From assembly GCA_910574455.1 (NCBI GenBank), contig CAJSYZ010000004.1:3225528-3289527 (forward strand): 64,000 nt of DNA, read 5' to 3'. Shown here piece by piece: positions 20,291 through 31,173 of this stretch; positions within the stretch are counted from its first letter, which is position 1; every line of letters begins with the position of its first letter. This DNA is from Trichaptum fuscoviolaceum (taxonomy: Eukaryota; Basidiomycota; Agaricomycetes; Hymenochaetales; Trichaptaceae). The notes under the pieces are model-generated. The model had not been told where the DNA came from. It searched no databases and was given only the letters and a program-made list of their open reading frames with translations. The position numbers were made by a program, and so were the translations under genes.

Positions 20291-23200
20291 ATGTCAGATG
20301 TCGTGCAACTTGAATTTGACGTATGCCCTTCTTTCAAAGTTCATATATTGCTATCCGTATTTACCTGTTGCTCTCAACTCGAAGGCAAAGATAGTACCAC
20401 TCCGACGCGATGCCACTGGCAGTGACGGCGCACAGGCTGACTCCCACTCACTGGCAGGATGGCAGTCGGAAATTTACAAACTAATATACAATGTGTGTTT
20501 TGTACTATGCCACAAGAATTGTTTGGTGGCCTCTTACTAAGTTATACTGACATTCTGCCTTTCGCTTCTGCTCAAGCTTTCCAACCTTACTCCTGACAAG
20601 AGAGACTTCATCCAACAATTGATGCAGCCAAACTTACCGACTAGTAGCAACAACAATTCAAACGCCGAACTTGAAGTAAAATGTCTTGATTTTCTTTTAA
20701 TCTGCCATGATGTTGATGTGTTCCCCCTTCTTACTTGTTTCAACACTGCCTGACATCAAGATAACGTTTGTTTACGATGGCAAAAAAGTTAACAACCGAG
20801 TATGTCCTGTTCTCATTCTCCCTGTTCCATCTCTATCTCACTGGCAAGCAGGATTCTGCCAATGCTGCGGTTGCCTCGCCAGTTCGCGAAACGCAATTGT
20901 CAAAGATTGATGACAGCGTAAACGTATGTCGTGCTACTTTTGTTTGTTATCATGCATAATGAATTCTCATCGTCTCATCTAAAGACGTCCAATGCGCCTC
21001 CAGTAGACAGTAAGCAGAAGTTGCCGCCACGAGTGACACAAGAGACGTCCTCGGGAGTGAAACAACTCAGCCTGAGTTCCGGTATCGCTACAAGCAAGGA
21101 AGACTCTCAGGCTACCGATACTGCGGTGGCCGCGCCAGTTCGCGAAACGCAATTGTCGAAGATTGGTGACATCGTAGATGTATGTCGTGCTATGTCATTT
21201 GCTTTTTCCCCAGCCATGCTGATTTGTTACCGTTTCCCCTTCTGCCTCCATTAGACGTTCAATGGACCCCCAGTACATGGTGTATGGCCGGTACCTCTAC
21301 CGCCGCCACTGGCAGTGACACAGAAGACAATCCCGGATACGACCCTTCTCACAGACAGTTCTAATATCATATCATTGGAAGCGAAAAAACCTGTGAAGAC
21401 TCGGAGGATTTGGGATCTGAAGGATCATCTCAATTATTACTGGGGATGTCCGACCAACGCTGTTCCTGTCGGGCGTAGTGGATTTTTTGTGGGACGCCAG
21501 GGGAACATTCCGGGACCGCATAAGCGCGAGAAAGCGATGAAGCACATAAACGTCCTTGACAACAACTGCCCTCTGATCGGGCAATGGCCCGTTTTGCTAC
21601 CTATATTTGAAGACGCTTTTGATCGCTTTCACGTCAGGCATACCGTGACATGCATAGATATATGCAAGATTGGATATCATAAAGACGGGAAGGGGGAAGA
21701 CGGGAGGTCAGATCCTGTTGTCGTGTGGATTGGAGTAATACCGTCCGAGTTGGAGGTGCTTATGCCCTCCGACTACGAGAGGCCTGTTGGTGATGTTTAT
21801 TGTGAATGCGCCGACGCGATTAGAAGCTCCATTCGCAAGCGCTGGACATTATCAGGGCGGTTCGAGGTAGAATTTCGCGAGGCCATTCCTCAGTCCTGTT
21901 CCGCAAGTGGGGTGGTACCAACCCCTAATCCCCTGGACGACGGAAAACCTCTCGAACACGAACAACTACCTGGCCCCGTACCAGCACCTGGACAATCACA
22001 TGTAGTCGATGGCCTTGCCGCTCCCGCGTCTGGGTTCGGAAGTCTCGGCCAAGAAACGGAGGACCCGACAGAGAATGTTCCCTTACCTCGTTTTCGACCA
22101 CTGGCATCTGAATCCAAAATTCCGTTCAGCCCGGCTCTCGTCCTTCCGCCCAATAAAATATTGATTGGAGACCCCAGTAAACCCAGATCTCCTGAATCTA
22201 TAATTAATTCTCTAGAGGCATACACTTCAACCCTTCGAGGAACAAGCATAGGAGTTAGTGGTCAGGACACTTTCAGTACATGGGGTCCCATCATCAAACT
22301 TCAAGGGAGCAACAAACTGTTCAGTTTGATCAGTCGTCATGCTGTCGTTTCCGACTCTAATTGGATTATAATTGATGAACGTGTCGACGCCTTTGGAACC
22401 CGCCGAAATGACAACTCGGAGGACCAGGGTTCAGCAGATGATGAGAATCGGATGTCAGTTGACGAGGTCGAGACACCAGAACCCGTGGTACCAATCATCG
22501 AGGACAAGCAGTATCTAGTCCATATTCTACCTGATGCCCGCGTCATCAGTATCCGAGAAGCATTGGAGAAAGCGTGGAATATGTTTTCAAAAGAGTATAG
22601 CGAACTCAAAGCTGTTGAATGCTATCGGGCTCTGGCGTTGATCTCGCAGAATTTAATAGCAGATGATAGCGAACGCATCGCAGTCCCAAATATCCCTAAT
22701 TATTCTCCTTATGGTGGAATGACAATCAATATTTCCGAAGAAAGGAGAAAGGTCCGTCAGCTCTCCGAATCTATCAGTAATGCATTAGAGGGCTGTAACC
22801 GAATCCATAAGAAGATTGAAAATTACGTCCTCACCGAACCTACTAATGGGACTCGCGCTGGGACCATTGGCTATGTTGTCTATTCGCATCCAGACGGGGT
22901 TACCTGTGCCGAGATTGGGCATGAATTCGGTTTCTATTCTGAGTTTGCCCTCGTGAAGCTGCTCCACAAGAAAGTCAACGAAACGAACTTTCAGTGTAAT
23001 GTCATTCACTTCGGGCAGCATCCTGAGACCAACATCGAGTATATTCGGTCGGCCTATGGAAAAGCAAAGGTTCCGTACCCTACGAATGAACGTCTCGAGA
23101 TCAAGTCAGGGTATATCGAAAGGTCGGTTCAATTCAATCAAGAGATTGCGGTGATAAAGGCTGGTGCTGCCACCGGTGTAACAGTTGGAGAAGCGAACCC

Positions 23201-23537
23201 GATAGAGTCTGCGATCTACGCAGTCATTAGTAGGACACTCGGCGGCAGCCCGACGCCACTGCCAACGTTGAAACAAAGGGATGTACGGTTTGTCTGGAAT
23301 ATACCTTCAAAATACTACTACAGTTTCGCAAAAAGTGGTGATTCTGGTTCTCTGATTGCTACCTTGGATGGCAAATGGGGCGGAATAATTACCGAAACTT
23401 GTGTCAAGGGTCTTCGACGTTGGACGAGGGCTGATCTCGGCGATTTCACCTATGCGCTCCCAGCATTCGCTATTGATGACATGCTTACCTTTGCCAATTT
23501 TCCGCGGATCGTTGTACCAACGACACGCAAGGACTGA
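20291..23537 (+). CDS. Trypsin-like GDSG protein, tandem copy 1
   Basis: I join seven exons, all in phase 0: 20,291-20,320; about 20,385-20,492; 20,577-20,675; 20,761-20,799; 20,849-20,923; 20,985-21,179; 21,255-23,537, giving about 940 residues. The small amino-terminal exons are low complexity and repeat PVRETQLSKI twice. The last exon holds a conserved block (LIGQWPVLLPIFEDAFDRFH...VVVWIGVIP), a Pro-rich linker, and a chymotrypsin-like fold: LISRHAVV (His), a coiled-coil insert, SEFALVKL, IAVIKAGAATGVTVGEANP and SGDSGSLIATLDGKWGG (Ser), then YALPAFAIDDML. This matches a large agaricomycete family known to me from memory. The usual Asp position reads Glu (SEFALV). No signal peptide is seen. 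Substrate and role are unknown. The gene is within a 2.9 kb tandem duplication. Confidence 0.8.
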
Positions 23538-23699
23538 CTCTGAACAATGTATCTTTACTTTGTTAATCTGTCTTTCTTCCGCATTCCTCCACTACTATTC
23601 TTACTAGTTTCATGCTTTTCTGCTTTTGTTGTGTGTTGTTGTACGCTAGTACTAATGGAATATCTGTTGCGAACTTGAGCATTGAGCCTGAACGACTCT
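20757..23699 (+). repeat. Tandem segmental duplication, unit 1
   Basis: Starts at CAAGATAACGTTTGTTTACG and runs to GAGCCTGAACGACTCT (about 23,699). It is nearly identical to 24,362-27,266 over the first 1.3 kb including introns, diverges strongly at about 22,090-22,850, then is highly similar again. It lacks 29 bases present in unit 2 at about 24,431. The unit period is about 3.6 kb. Confidence 0.9.
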
Positions 23700-23929
23700 A
23701 GTATAGTGATATTCCTACTACTAGTACTACTAGGTTCAAGTTAGCCTCACTGCTCTATTTCAAGTTCAAGTTTGCCTAGTACTACGGTCCGATATGGACT
23801 CCGAGTCGGAGTCGTCACGCCACATCATCATGATCATCACAGTACTATACTACTACTAGTAGTATAAGAACGGTGTCCTGTCTTCAAATCTTGCCTCTCC
23901 ACTCTCAGGTTTCCTATCAGTGGATAAGA
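23700..23929. repeat. Word cluster and promoter before tandem copy 2
   Basis: CTACTACTAGTACTACTAGG, TTCAAGTTAGCC, TTTCAAGTTCAAGTTT, GGACTCCGAGTCGGAGTC (about 23,796-23,813), GTCACGCC and CTACTACTAGTAGTATAAG lie within 170 bases. The last word runs directly into the TATA-like box at 23,863-23,869. Confidence 0.65.
23863..23869 (+). promoter_or_regulatory. TATA-like box of tandem copy 2
   Basis: TATAAGA, 61 bases before the ATG at 23,930, overlaps the end of the palindrome CTACTACTAGTAGTA, so the word cluster supplies part of the core promoter. Confidence 0.5.
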
Positions 23930-26900
23930 ATGTCGAAGTCCGACTTCAGTCTGAATTTTAAAGTATGTCCTTCTTTCTTGTATCGCTGTACTGGTATTGA
24001 CTTGTTATTCCCCCACTTCACCCCGACACTATTATCTTTATTCTGGAAGGTCATTGTTGCACTAGAGCGCAGTGACACTCGCATAATATTTGATGTATGT
24101 CTTGTTGTCTCAGGCTTATGCAATTTTTGTGTAGTGCCGGTGGCTTCAAGTTCTTATTAGGTTTTACTGATATTCTATCTTTCTCTCTTCTCAACTTGAA
24201 GCTGTCCAACATTCCTGCTCAACGGAGAGCCGCTACTACGGAACAATTGTTACGGTTACATTACGATCCTAACAACAAGGCAAAGGTCAAAGTACGATTC
24301 ACTAATTTATTCTTATCTGTCATGTTGAGTTGACCCCTCTCCATCTGCCTCAACATTGCATCACCAAGATAACGTTTGTTTACGATGGCAAAAAAGTTAA
24401 CAACCGAGTATGTCCTGTTCTCATTCTCCCTGTTCCACGCTGATTTGTCTCTTTCCCCCATCTCTATCTCACTGGCAAGCAGGATTCTGCCGATGCTGCG
24501 GTTGCCTCGCCAGTTCGCGAAACGCAATTGTCAAAGATTGATGACAGCGTAAACGTATGTCGTGCTACTTTTGTTTGTTATCATGCATAATGAATTCTCA
24601 TCGTCTCATCTAAAGACGTCCAATGCGCCTCCAGTAGACAGTAAGCAGAAGTTGCCGCCACGAGTGACACAAGAGACGTCCTCGGGAGTGAAACAACTCA
24701 GCCTGAGTTCCGGTATCGCTACAAGCAAGGAAGACTCTCAGGCTACCGATACTGCGGTGGCCGCGCCAGTTCGCGAAACACAATTGTCGAAGATTGGTGA
24801 CATCGTAGATGTATGTCGTGCTATGTCATTTGCTTTTTCCCCAGCCATGCTGATTTGTTACCGTTTCCCCTTCTGCCTCCATTAGACGTTCAATGGACCC
24901 CCAGTACATGGTGTATGGCCGGTACCTCTACCGCCGCCACTGGCAGTGACACAGAAGACAATCCCGGATACGACCCTTCTCACAGACAGTTCTAATATCA
25001 TATCATTGGAAGCGAAAAAACCTGTGAAGACTCGGAGGATTTGGGATCTGAAGGATCATCTCAATTATTACTGGGGATGTCCGACCAACGCTGTTCCTGT
25101 CGGGCGTAGTGGATTTTTTGTGGGACGCCAGGGGAACATTCCGGGACCGCATAAGCGCGAGAAAGCGATGAAGCACATAAACGTCCTTGACAACAACTGC
25201 CCTCTGATCGGGCAATGGCCCGTTTTGCTACCTATATTTGAAGACGCTTTTGATCGCTTTCACGTCAGGCATACCGTGACATGCATAGATATATGCAAGA
25301 TTGGATATCATAAAGACGGGAAGGGGGAAGACGGGAGGTCAGATCCTGTTGTCGTGTGGATTGGAGTAATACCGTCCGAGTTGGAGGTGCTTATGCCCTC
25401 CGACTACGAGAGGCCTGTTGGTGATGTTTATTGTGAATGCGCCGACGCGATTAGAAGCTCCATTCGCAAGCGCTGGACATTATCAGGGCGGTTCGAGGTA
25501 GAATTTCGCGAGGCCATTCCTCAGTCCTGTTCCGCAAGTGGGGTGGTACCAACCCCTAATCCCCTGGACGACGGAAAACCTCTCGAACACGAACAACTAC
25601 CTGGCCCCGTACCAGCACCTGGACAATCACATGTAGTCGATGGCCTTGCCGCTCCCGCGTCTGGGTTCGGAAGTCTCGGCCAAGAAACCAAGGACCCGAC
25701 AGAGAACGTTTCCTTACCTTGTTTTCGACCACTGGCACCTGATACCATAATTCCGGACAGCACGGCTCTCGTCCTTCCGCCCGATAAACTATTGATTGGA
25801 GACCCCAGTAAACCCAGATCTCCTGAATCTATAATTAAGTCTCTAGAGGCATACACTTCAACCCTTCGAGGAACAAGCATAGGAGTTAGTGGTCAGGACA
25901 CTTTCAGTACATGGGGTCCCATCATCAAATTTCAGGGGTTGGATAAACTGTTCAGTTTGATTAACGGACATGCTATATTTTCCGCCTCTAGTGAAACTAC
26001 CATCAACGAACTAGTGGACGCCGTTGAAAACCCAGCTGACGAGGACCAGCGTGTATCAGACGTCGAGGACAAGCGTGAACTATATCTAGTCCATATTCTA
26101 CCTGATGCCTACCGTTCCTTTATCGACAACGAATTCTGTCGAGCGTTAAATGAGCTTGGAAGACAAAGGCAGAGATGCAAAGAACGACTTGACAAACTGG
26201 AATTGATCTCGAAGGATTTACAAGCAGATGGTAGCGGAAGCATCGCAGTCCCAAGCGCTAAGTATGCTCCTTATGGTGGAATGACAATCAACATTTCCCA
26301 AGAAATCGAAATAGCCTCTGCGCTCTCCAAATCTACCACTAAAGCAATGGGGGACTATCGCGAAATCCATCGGAAGGTTTACGAAAATTTCAACCTACTC
26401 GAACCTAATGGGACTCGCGCTGGGACCATTGGCTATGTTGGCTATTCGCATTCAGGCTCGCAGACCTGTGCCGAGATTGGGCATGAATTCGGTTTCAATT
26501 CTGAGTTTGCCCTCGTGCAGCTGTTTGACAAGAAAGTCAACGAAACGAACTTTCAGTGTAATGTCATTCACTTCGGGCAGCATCCTGAGACCAACATCGA
26601 GTGTATTCGGTCGGCCTATGGAAAAGCAAAGGTTCCGTACCCTACGAATGAACGTCTCGAAATCAAGTCAGGGTATATCGAAAGGTCGGATCAATTCAAT
26701 CATGAGATTGCGGTGTTAAAGGCTGGTGCTACCACTGGTGTAACAGTTGGATATGCGAACCCGATGGAGTCTGCGATCTACGCAGTCATAAATAGGACAC
26801 TCGGCGGCAACCCGACGAATCCGCCACTGGCAAAGTTGAAAAAAGGAGCTGCACGCCTTGTCTGGAATATACCTTCAAAATACGACTACTGTTTCGCAAA

Positions 26901-27105
26901 AAGTGGTGATTCTGGTTCTCTGATTGCTACCTTGGACGGCAAATGGGGCGGAATAATTACCGAAACTTGTGTCAAGGGTCTTCAAGTTAGCACAGGTGCT
27001 GACAACGGCGATTTCACCTACGCGCTCCCAGCATTCGCTATTGATGAGATGCTTACCTATGCCAAATTTCCGCCGATCGTTGTACCAACGACACGCAAGG
27101 ACTGA
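23930..27105 (+). CDS. Trypsin-like GDSG protein, tandem copy 2
   Basis: Starts MSKSDFSLNFK at 23,930 with a GTATGT donor at 23,963. Seven phase-0 exons parallel copy 1: exon 2 at 24,050-24,094, exon 3 ending RLHYDPNNKAKVK, the two PVRETQLSKI exons, and the last exon 24,886-27,105, giving about 898 residues. The amino half is almost identical to copy 1. The segment from the His loop (LINGHAIF) through the coiled-coil insert is clearly different (DKLELISKDLQ). The rest returns to near identity: NSEFALVQL, LKAGATTGVTVGYANP, SGDSGSLIATLDGKWGG. Glu again stands where the decayed relative and the family have Asp. It could be a low-activity or inactive protease-like protein. The function is unknown. 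Confidence 0.8.
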
Positions 27106-27266
27106 CTCTGAACAATGTATCTTTACTTTGTTAATCTGTCTTTCTTCCGCATTCCTCCACTACTATTCTTACTAGTTTCATGCTTTTCTGCTTTTGTTGT
27201 GTGTTGTTGTACGCTAGTACTAATGGAATATCTGTTGCGAACTTGAGTATTGAGCCTGAACGACTC
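24362..27266 (+). repeat. Tandem segmental duplication, unit 2
   Basis: Partner of 20,757-23,699. Similarity starts at about CAAGATAACGTTTG and ends at GAGCCTGAACGACTCT. Promoter and first three exons lie outside the near-identical segment and are only distantly alike, so the recent copying or conversion covered exon 4 onward. Confidence 0.9.
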
Positions 27267-27475
27267 TTGTAGTAGCACTACTATTCTTAGTAGCAGTTTC
27301 AAACTGAGTCACTGGCACGCCACCACTCAGATAGTAGTAGCCTGCCAGTGAGTACTCTACGTAGTACTACTACTCGCTTCAAGAAGAGGACACTCAGCCT
27401 GAGGCTGACACTAGTACTACTACTACTACTAGTAGTAGTAGTACTACTTCTAAATCTGCAACTCTGCTGCCTGAA
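27267..27475. repeat. Palindromic word cluster before unknown gene
   Basis: GTAGTAGCACTACTATTC, GAGTCACTGGCACGCC, GTAGTAGCCTGCCAGTGAGT, CTACGTAGTACTACTACTCG, CAGCCTGAGGCTGACAC and CTAGTACTACTACTACTACT, followed by its mirror, lie within 170 bases. The longest is a near-perfect palindrome around 27,411-27,445. Confidence 0.65.
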
Positions 27476-30192
27476 ATGTTAAACTCGAACTTCGAACCCT
27501 CAGGCTCTCGCCACCGCTGTGACTGGCTCCTGACGACGCGATCCAGGAGCCTGAGTCCCACCTGCAGTTGTGGTCATTGTGTCTGGCGCTGCGGCCTTAC
27601 TACTAACAGTGTCACACCTGTATCGTCGTCTCTGGCAGCTGGCACTCAAGCACACCGGTATCAGGAGTTAGGTCAAGAACTTGAAGAACAACAAGAAGTC
27701 TCGGACGACCCAGGTTGCTCGCACCAGTACCATACTACTCATACTACACTGGCACAGGACCGAGGTAGACCCACGCGGGTTGACTCCAGACGTACTCGCA
27801 GCCCGAGACGTAGCCTGAGGTCTTCCGAGGTTCCAAACAACATCATGCAATTCCAGAAACAGCATGATGCCACGCATTGTACTCGCAGCAGTGGTATCTC
27901 AAAGTCGCTGAATCAGTGGGACCAATTGCATCGACACCAACCAACATCGCGGCGAACTTCTTATAGGAAGGACTTGACGCCATCCCACTCGGCTCCTCCA
28001 AGTCAACGATCTGACAGCGCCGGGGGAGGGCGAGCTCAGTCTATGAGTCTCTTAGACAGCCCGAGGGGTAAGGCGATGGAGGCGCAAAATGGTCCGGTGG
28101 AATATACTCTTGATAATGTGGAAGGCCCAAGAAAGGAACCTGTCTGGGGGGTCAAAGCTGAGATCAACGAGTCAAAGTCGGCTCCTTCAGGTATTAACTT
28201 ATCTCAATTGATATCTATGGATAATTGCTTATTAGCGCAAATTATAAGCCTTTATCGCTATGGCAACTCTTAAACAAGATATAATTCGGCAAAAGGATAT
28301 ACACAGGTGTCTATCTTCCGGAACGAATGAACACGACGAGGCCATGCAAAATAGTTGTGATTTAAGTGTATTGGATCCTGCTAGGACGGGAGAGCAAGGA
28401 GGGCAAGAGACAGGACAGGATGCATCAGTTGTGCAGACGGAAGACGAGGATCTTCGTGCAGAGGTAGCCGCTCTGAGAAACGAGGTGACGGAAATGAAGA
28501 AGGCATACCATGCAAAGTTTCAAGAACTCACGAGACTTAGTGAATCCTTCAGTAAACAGGAGAAGCTCGTCGAAGAGGTTTTTGAAACTGTCGATCTATT
28601 ATGTGAAAGTGTTGATGGGGTATGTAATGGTCATACTTCTTAACATTGATTCTAAACGTCTGACAGTCTTCATCTAGAATCAAGTGGCGAAGGATGGGGT
28701 GACCTTGAGGTCTTTCCTGGAGGACCTTCAACGCTATGTTGTTCACGGCTCGTTTTTCCTCCTTCCCTTTGAGAAGTCTGAGAGGGAAGCTTGCCTTCAG
28801 TTCCGAGGCCAGCGAAAGATAGAATGGATGAGCTTCAACCTTCAGATGAAACATATTTTTGTGAACTATCATAAAACTCTTCATGGCGAAGGAAATTCTC
28901 TCCATCTGATTCAATCGAGGTCCCCATTGGGAGAAAGTCTATATCCGATGGACGAAAGAACGCGCTTTCGAGAAAGAGGACCTCTGCCCAGTCTGCGAGA
29001 GCAGAAGTACTGTCTGAATTACACTGACAACAAACTCGAGCTTCCCATATTTAAGTCTGGGATATTCTATTTCTTCATCCCCTTGTTCCTAGCCCATTAC
29101 GTTGCGTATAGGAACCACATCGAACTTCTGGACGAGATGATTCACGTGTTCCGCAACCGCATTGAACTGCACGAGAGGGAAGGAGGACGGGCAGGAGGAT
29201 CACACGATTACCAGACGCCGGCGCAAAAAGCGTGTATTATTTTTACCAGCAACGAGGATATCTATCCGGATGGGTATGATCGATGGCCATCTGTGGGGGC
29301 GATTGATTTGAACCGTTTACTGATATTGGTGAAACGCGACCTATCGGCACGGGAGGTGAACAGCAAAAATATCGATGTCAAACTTCAAGAGGCAATTGCT
29401 GTTTTCCAAGGCAGCGATATGCTTGCGTCCAAGGACTTACAGAAGGAATTGGAACCAACTGTAGCGCCCTTTCGCCAGCAACGTATGGCTGCATTCGAGG
29501 GGCACCGTAAACGATTGGATCGAAGTATGGATTCGACAAATCTACGAAAGCAAGGACCTGAAGTTCATTCATCTGGCTACATACGTGACCATCGCAAGCG
29601 TGCCCTTCCGGATCACACAGATGTTATGGATGATCCTCAGAGGAAACGTCCCCGCAACTCTGACAATGAAGTGGTCCCTCCCGAACCCCAGACATTGAAC
29701 TTCTATTCTTCGGCTTTGAATAAGGCGGAAAATACCCAGAGAGCTCTAATTCATGGATATACGACAGTGAAAAGATGGCTCGCGATAGTTACCAATGATG
29801 AAATCTTCAAGCACGTCGTGAACAAGAAATCTGTTATGGGCAAAGCACTGAATGCGATCGCACATGAGCGAGAGTGGAGTGTCGAGAAGATTTATGAATC
29901 CGCTACAAGGCTGTCAAGTCTGTTCGCTTCAGATGCCGAGGAATCCGACGGGACACCCCTCTCAGAAACCGAGAAAGCAAAGTTCACAGACGCGTTTCGG
30001 GAGGTGGTCGCAGGTGTTTATGAGGTCAGCGGTGATCTTTTGGGTCCTGACTTACCACCTCCACCAAATAATAATGGGCAGTTGAGAATTGCGGCTTTCA
30101 TCTCACGCGCGAGGGCTTGGACAGAGCCCGAAGAAAAACAGTTGAAATCGATAGTGGGATGTGCTGAATTTGATCATTTGAACATGGCGTAG
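27476..30192 (+). CDS. Large protein of unknown function in the accessory block
   Basis: Three exons join in phase: 27,476-28,190, 28,249-28,619 and 28,678-30,192, with a GT-AG intron of 58 bases each, giving about 866 residues. The first exon is Ser/Arg/Thr rich and of uncertain start. The second encodes a short coiled coil (LRAEVAALRNEVTEMKKAYH and onward). The third is a well-formed globular sequence with a hydrophobic patch (FYFFIPLFLAHYVAY), a Lys/Arg bipartite stretch (HRKRALPD...PQRKRPRN) that could be a nuclear signal, and a helical carboxy half. I see no catalytic motif or family match. It sits directly after the tandem trypsin-like genes and shares their upstream word cluster, so it may belong to the same mobile or fast-evolving neighbourhood. 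Confidence 0.55.
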
Positions 30193-30596
30193 TATGTAGC
30201 AGGGAAATTTGAACGTGTCGGATAGTATCGGGTTTTCAGAATGAGATAGACTGTAACTTGAACCAGATGTACGATCATGATTGCAACTGCCCATAGTACT
30301 GTAGCCCTTCCTATACATTTTCACATAGTACATATTGCTTTTTACTTTGTATACCACTAGTGCTAGTTATAGTTTGGTGAACACCCAGGGAATGGGTGTG
30401 CTGGATAGCATGAGCAACACCTGTCATACTATAATGATGATGATGATGAACGAGCCTGAGCTTGAAGTCTCAATACATACACAGTAGTAGTAGTAGTTGG
30501 CAGTAATGAGTGGCGGCTTCGACTTCTATACTGAATCTGCTGATGAACTTATCTTGTACTTGCCATTTTACTTAAACTGTGCACGCTCGTGCTTAA
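30193..30596. other. Intergenic stretch, nothing identified beyond short words
   Basis: AACTTGAACC, CACTAGTGCTAG and CAGTAGTAGTAGTAGTTGGCAG words occur here, with an ATGATGATGATGAA run near 30,433. I see no gene. Confidence 0.4.
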
Positions 30597-30806
30597 ATCT
30601 CACTTGAGCCTGGCTTGGCGCCTGATGTACAACTTCCCTCCTTATGCACTGATTTCGTCCTGAAACACCGTGTTCTAAGGCCATCAGGCAGCCAGGCAAC
30701 GCTTCAGGTAGGCATGGCATCGCTTCATCCCATTTAAGGAAGCTTCAGGACGCGCCAGGACGCGCCAGTCGCCGTAAGCAGACGGAAGTTTCCCTGATGT
30801 AGTAGT
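30597..30806. repeat. Third copy of the Spt5-flanking repeat
   Basis: Begins ATCTCACTTGAGCCTGGC like 2011 and keeps the same order of words: CCTGATGTACAACTTCCCTCC, GGCCATCAGGCAGCCAGGCA, CCCATTTAAGGAAGCTTCAG, and a tandem CAGGACGCGCCAGGACGCGC. It ends in the exact 15-mer AGTTTCCCTGATGTA (30,787-30,801). It lies 3' of a minus-strand helicase relic, just as the first copy lies 3' of the minus-strand Spt5-like gene. Confidence 0.8.
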
Positions 30807-31173
30807 ATGTCTCACGCTTTCAATCTCGGGCAACGCCCCGTTCAGCGCGTGTAGCCCCCATTTCGCTCTTTTTCTTGCACGTCCATCATTGTATAGTAGC
30901 GCACACACATTGTCCTTTCGCTGATCAGTCGCTCATGTCGTTATAGTTCCATCTGCGTCCCCTCCATTGTAATGTAATATGATAAATGATAAAAAATGCC
31001 TTATACACGGGATAAAACAGTTACTTTTACAATGATAGCTCTCTTCTCCCGTTGCGCCGTATGTCCTGTGTCGATGAGCGGTAATGTCCGCAAATCAATG
31101 ATGTGAATGGATAACACAAATAGCATTGCATGGATGAACCAATTCACGTAGTTGCTTCTCTGTATGAAATCAG

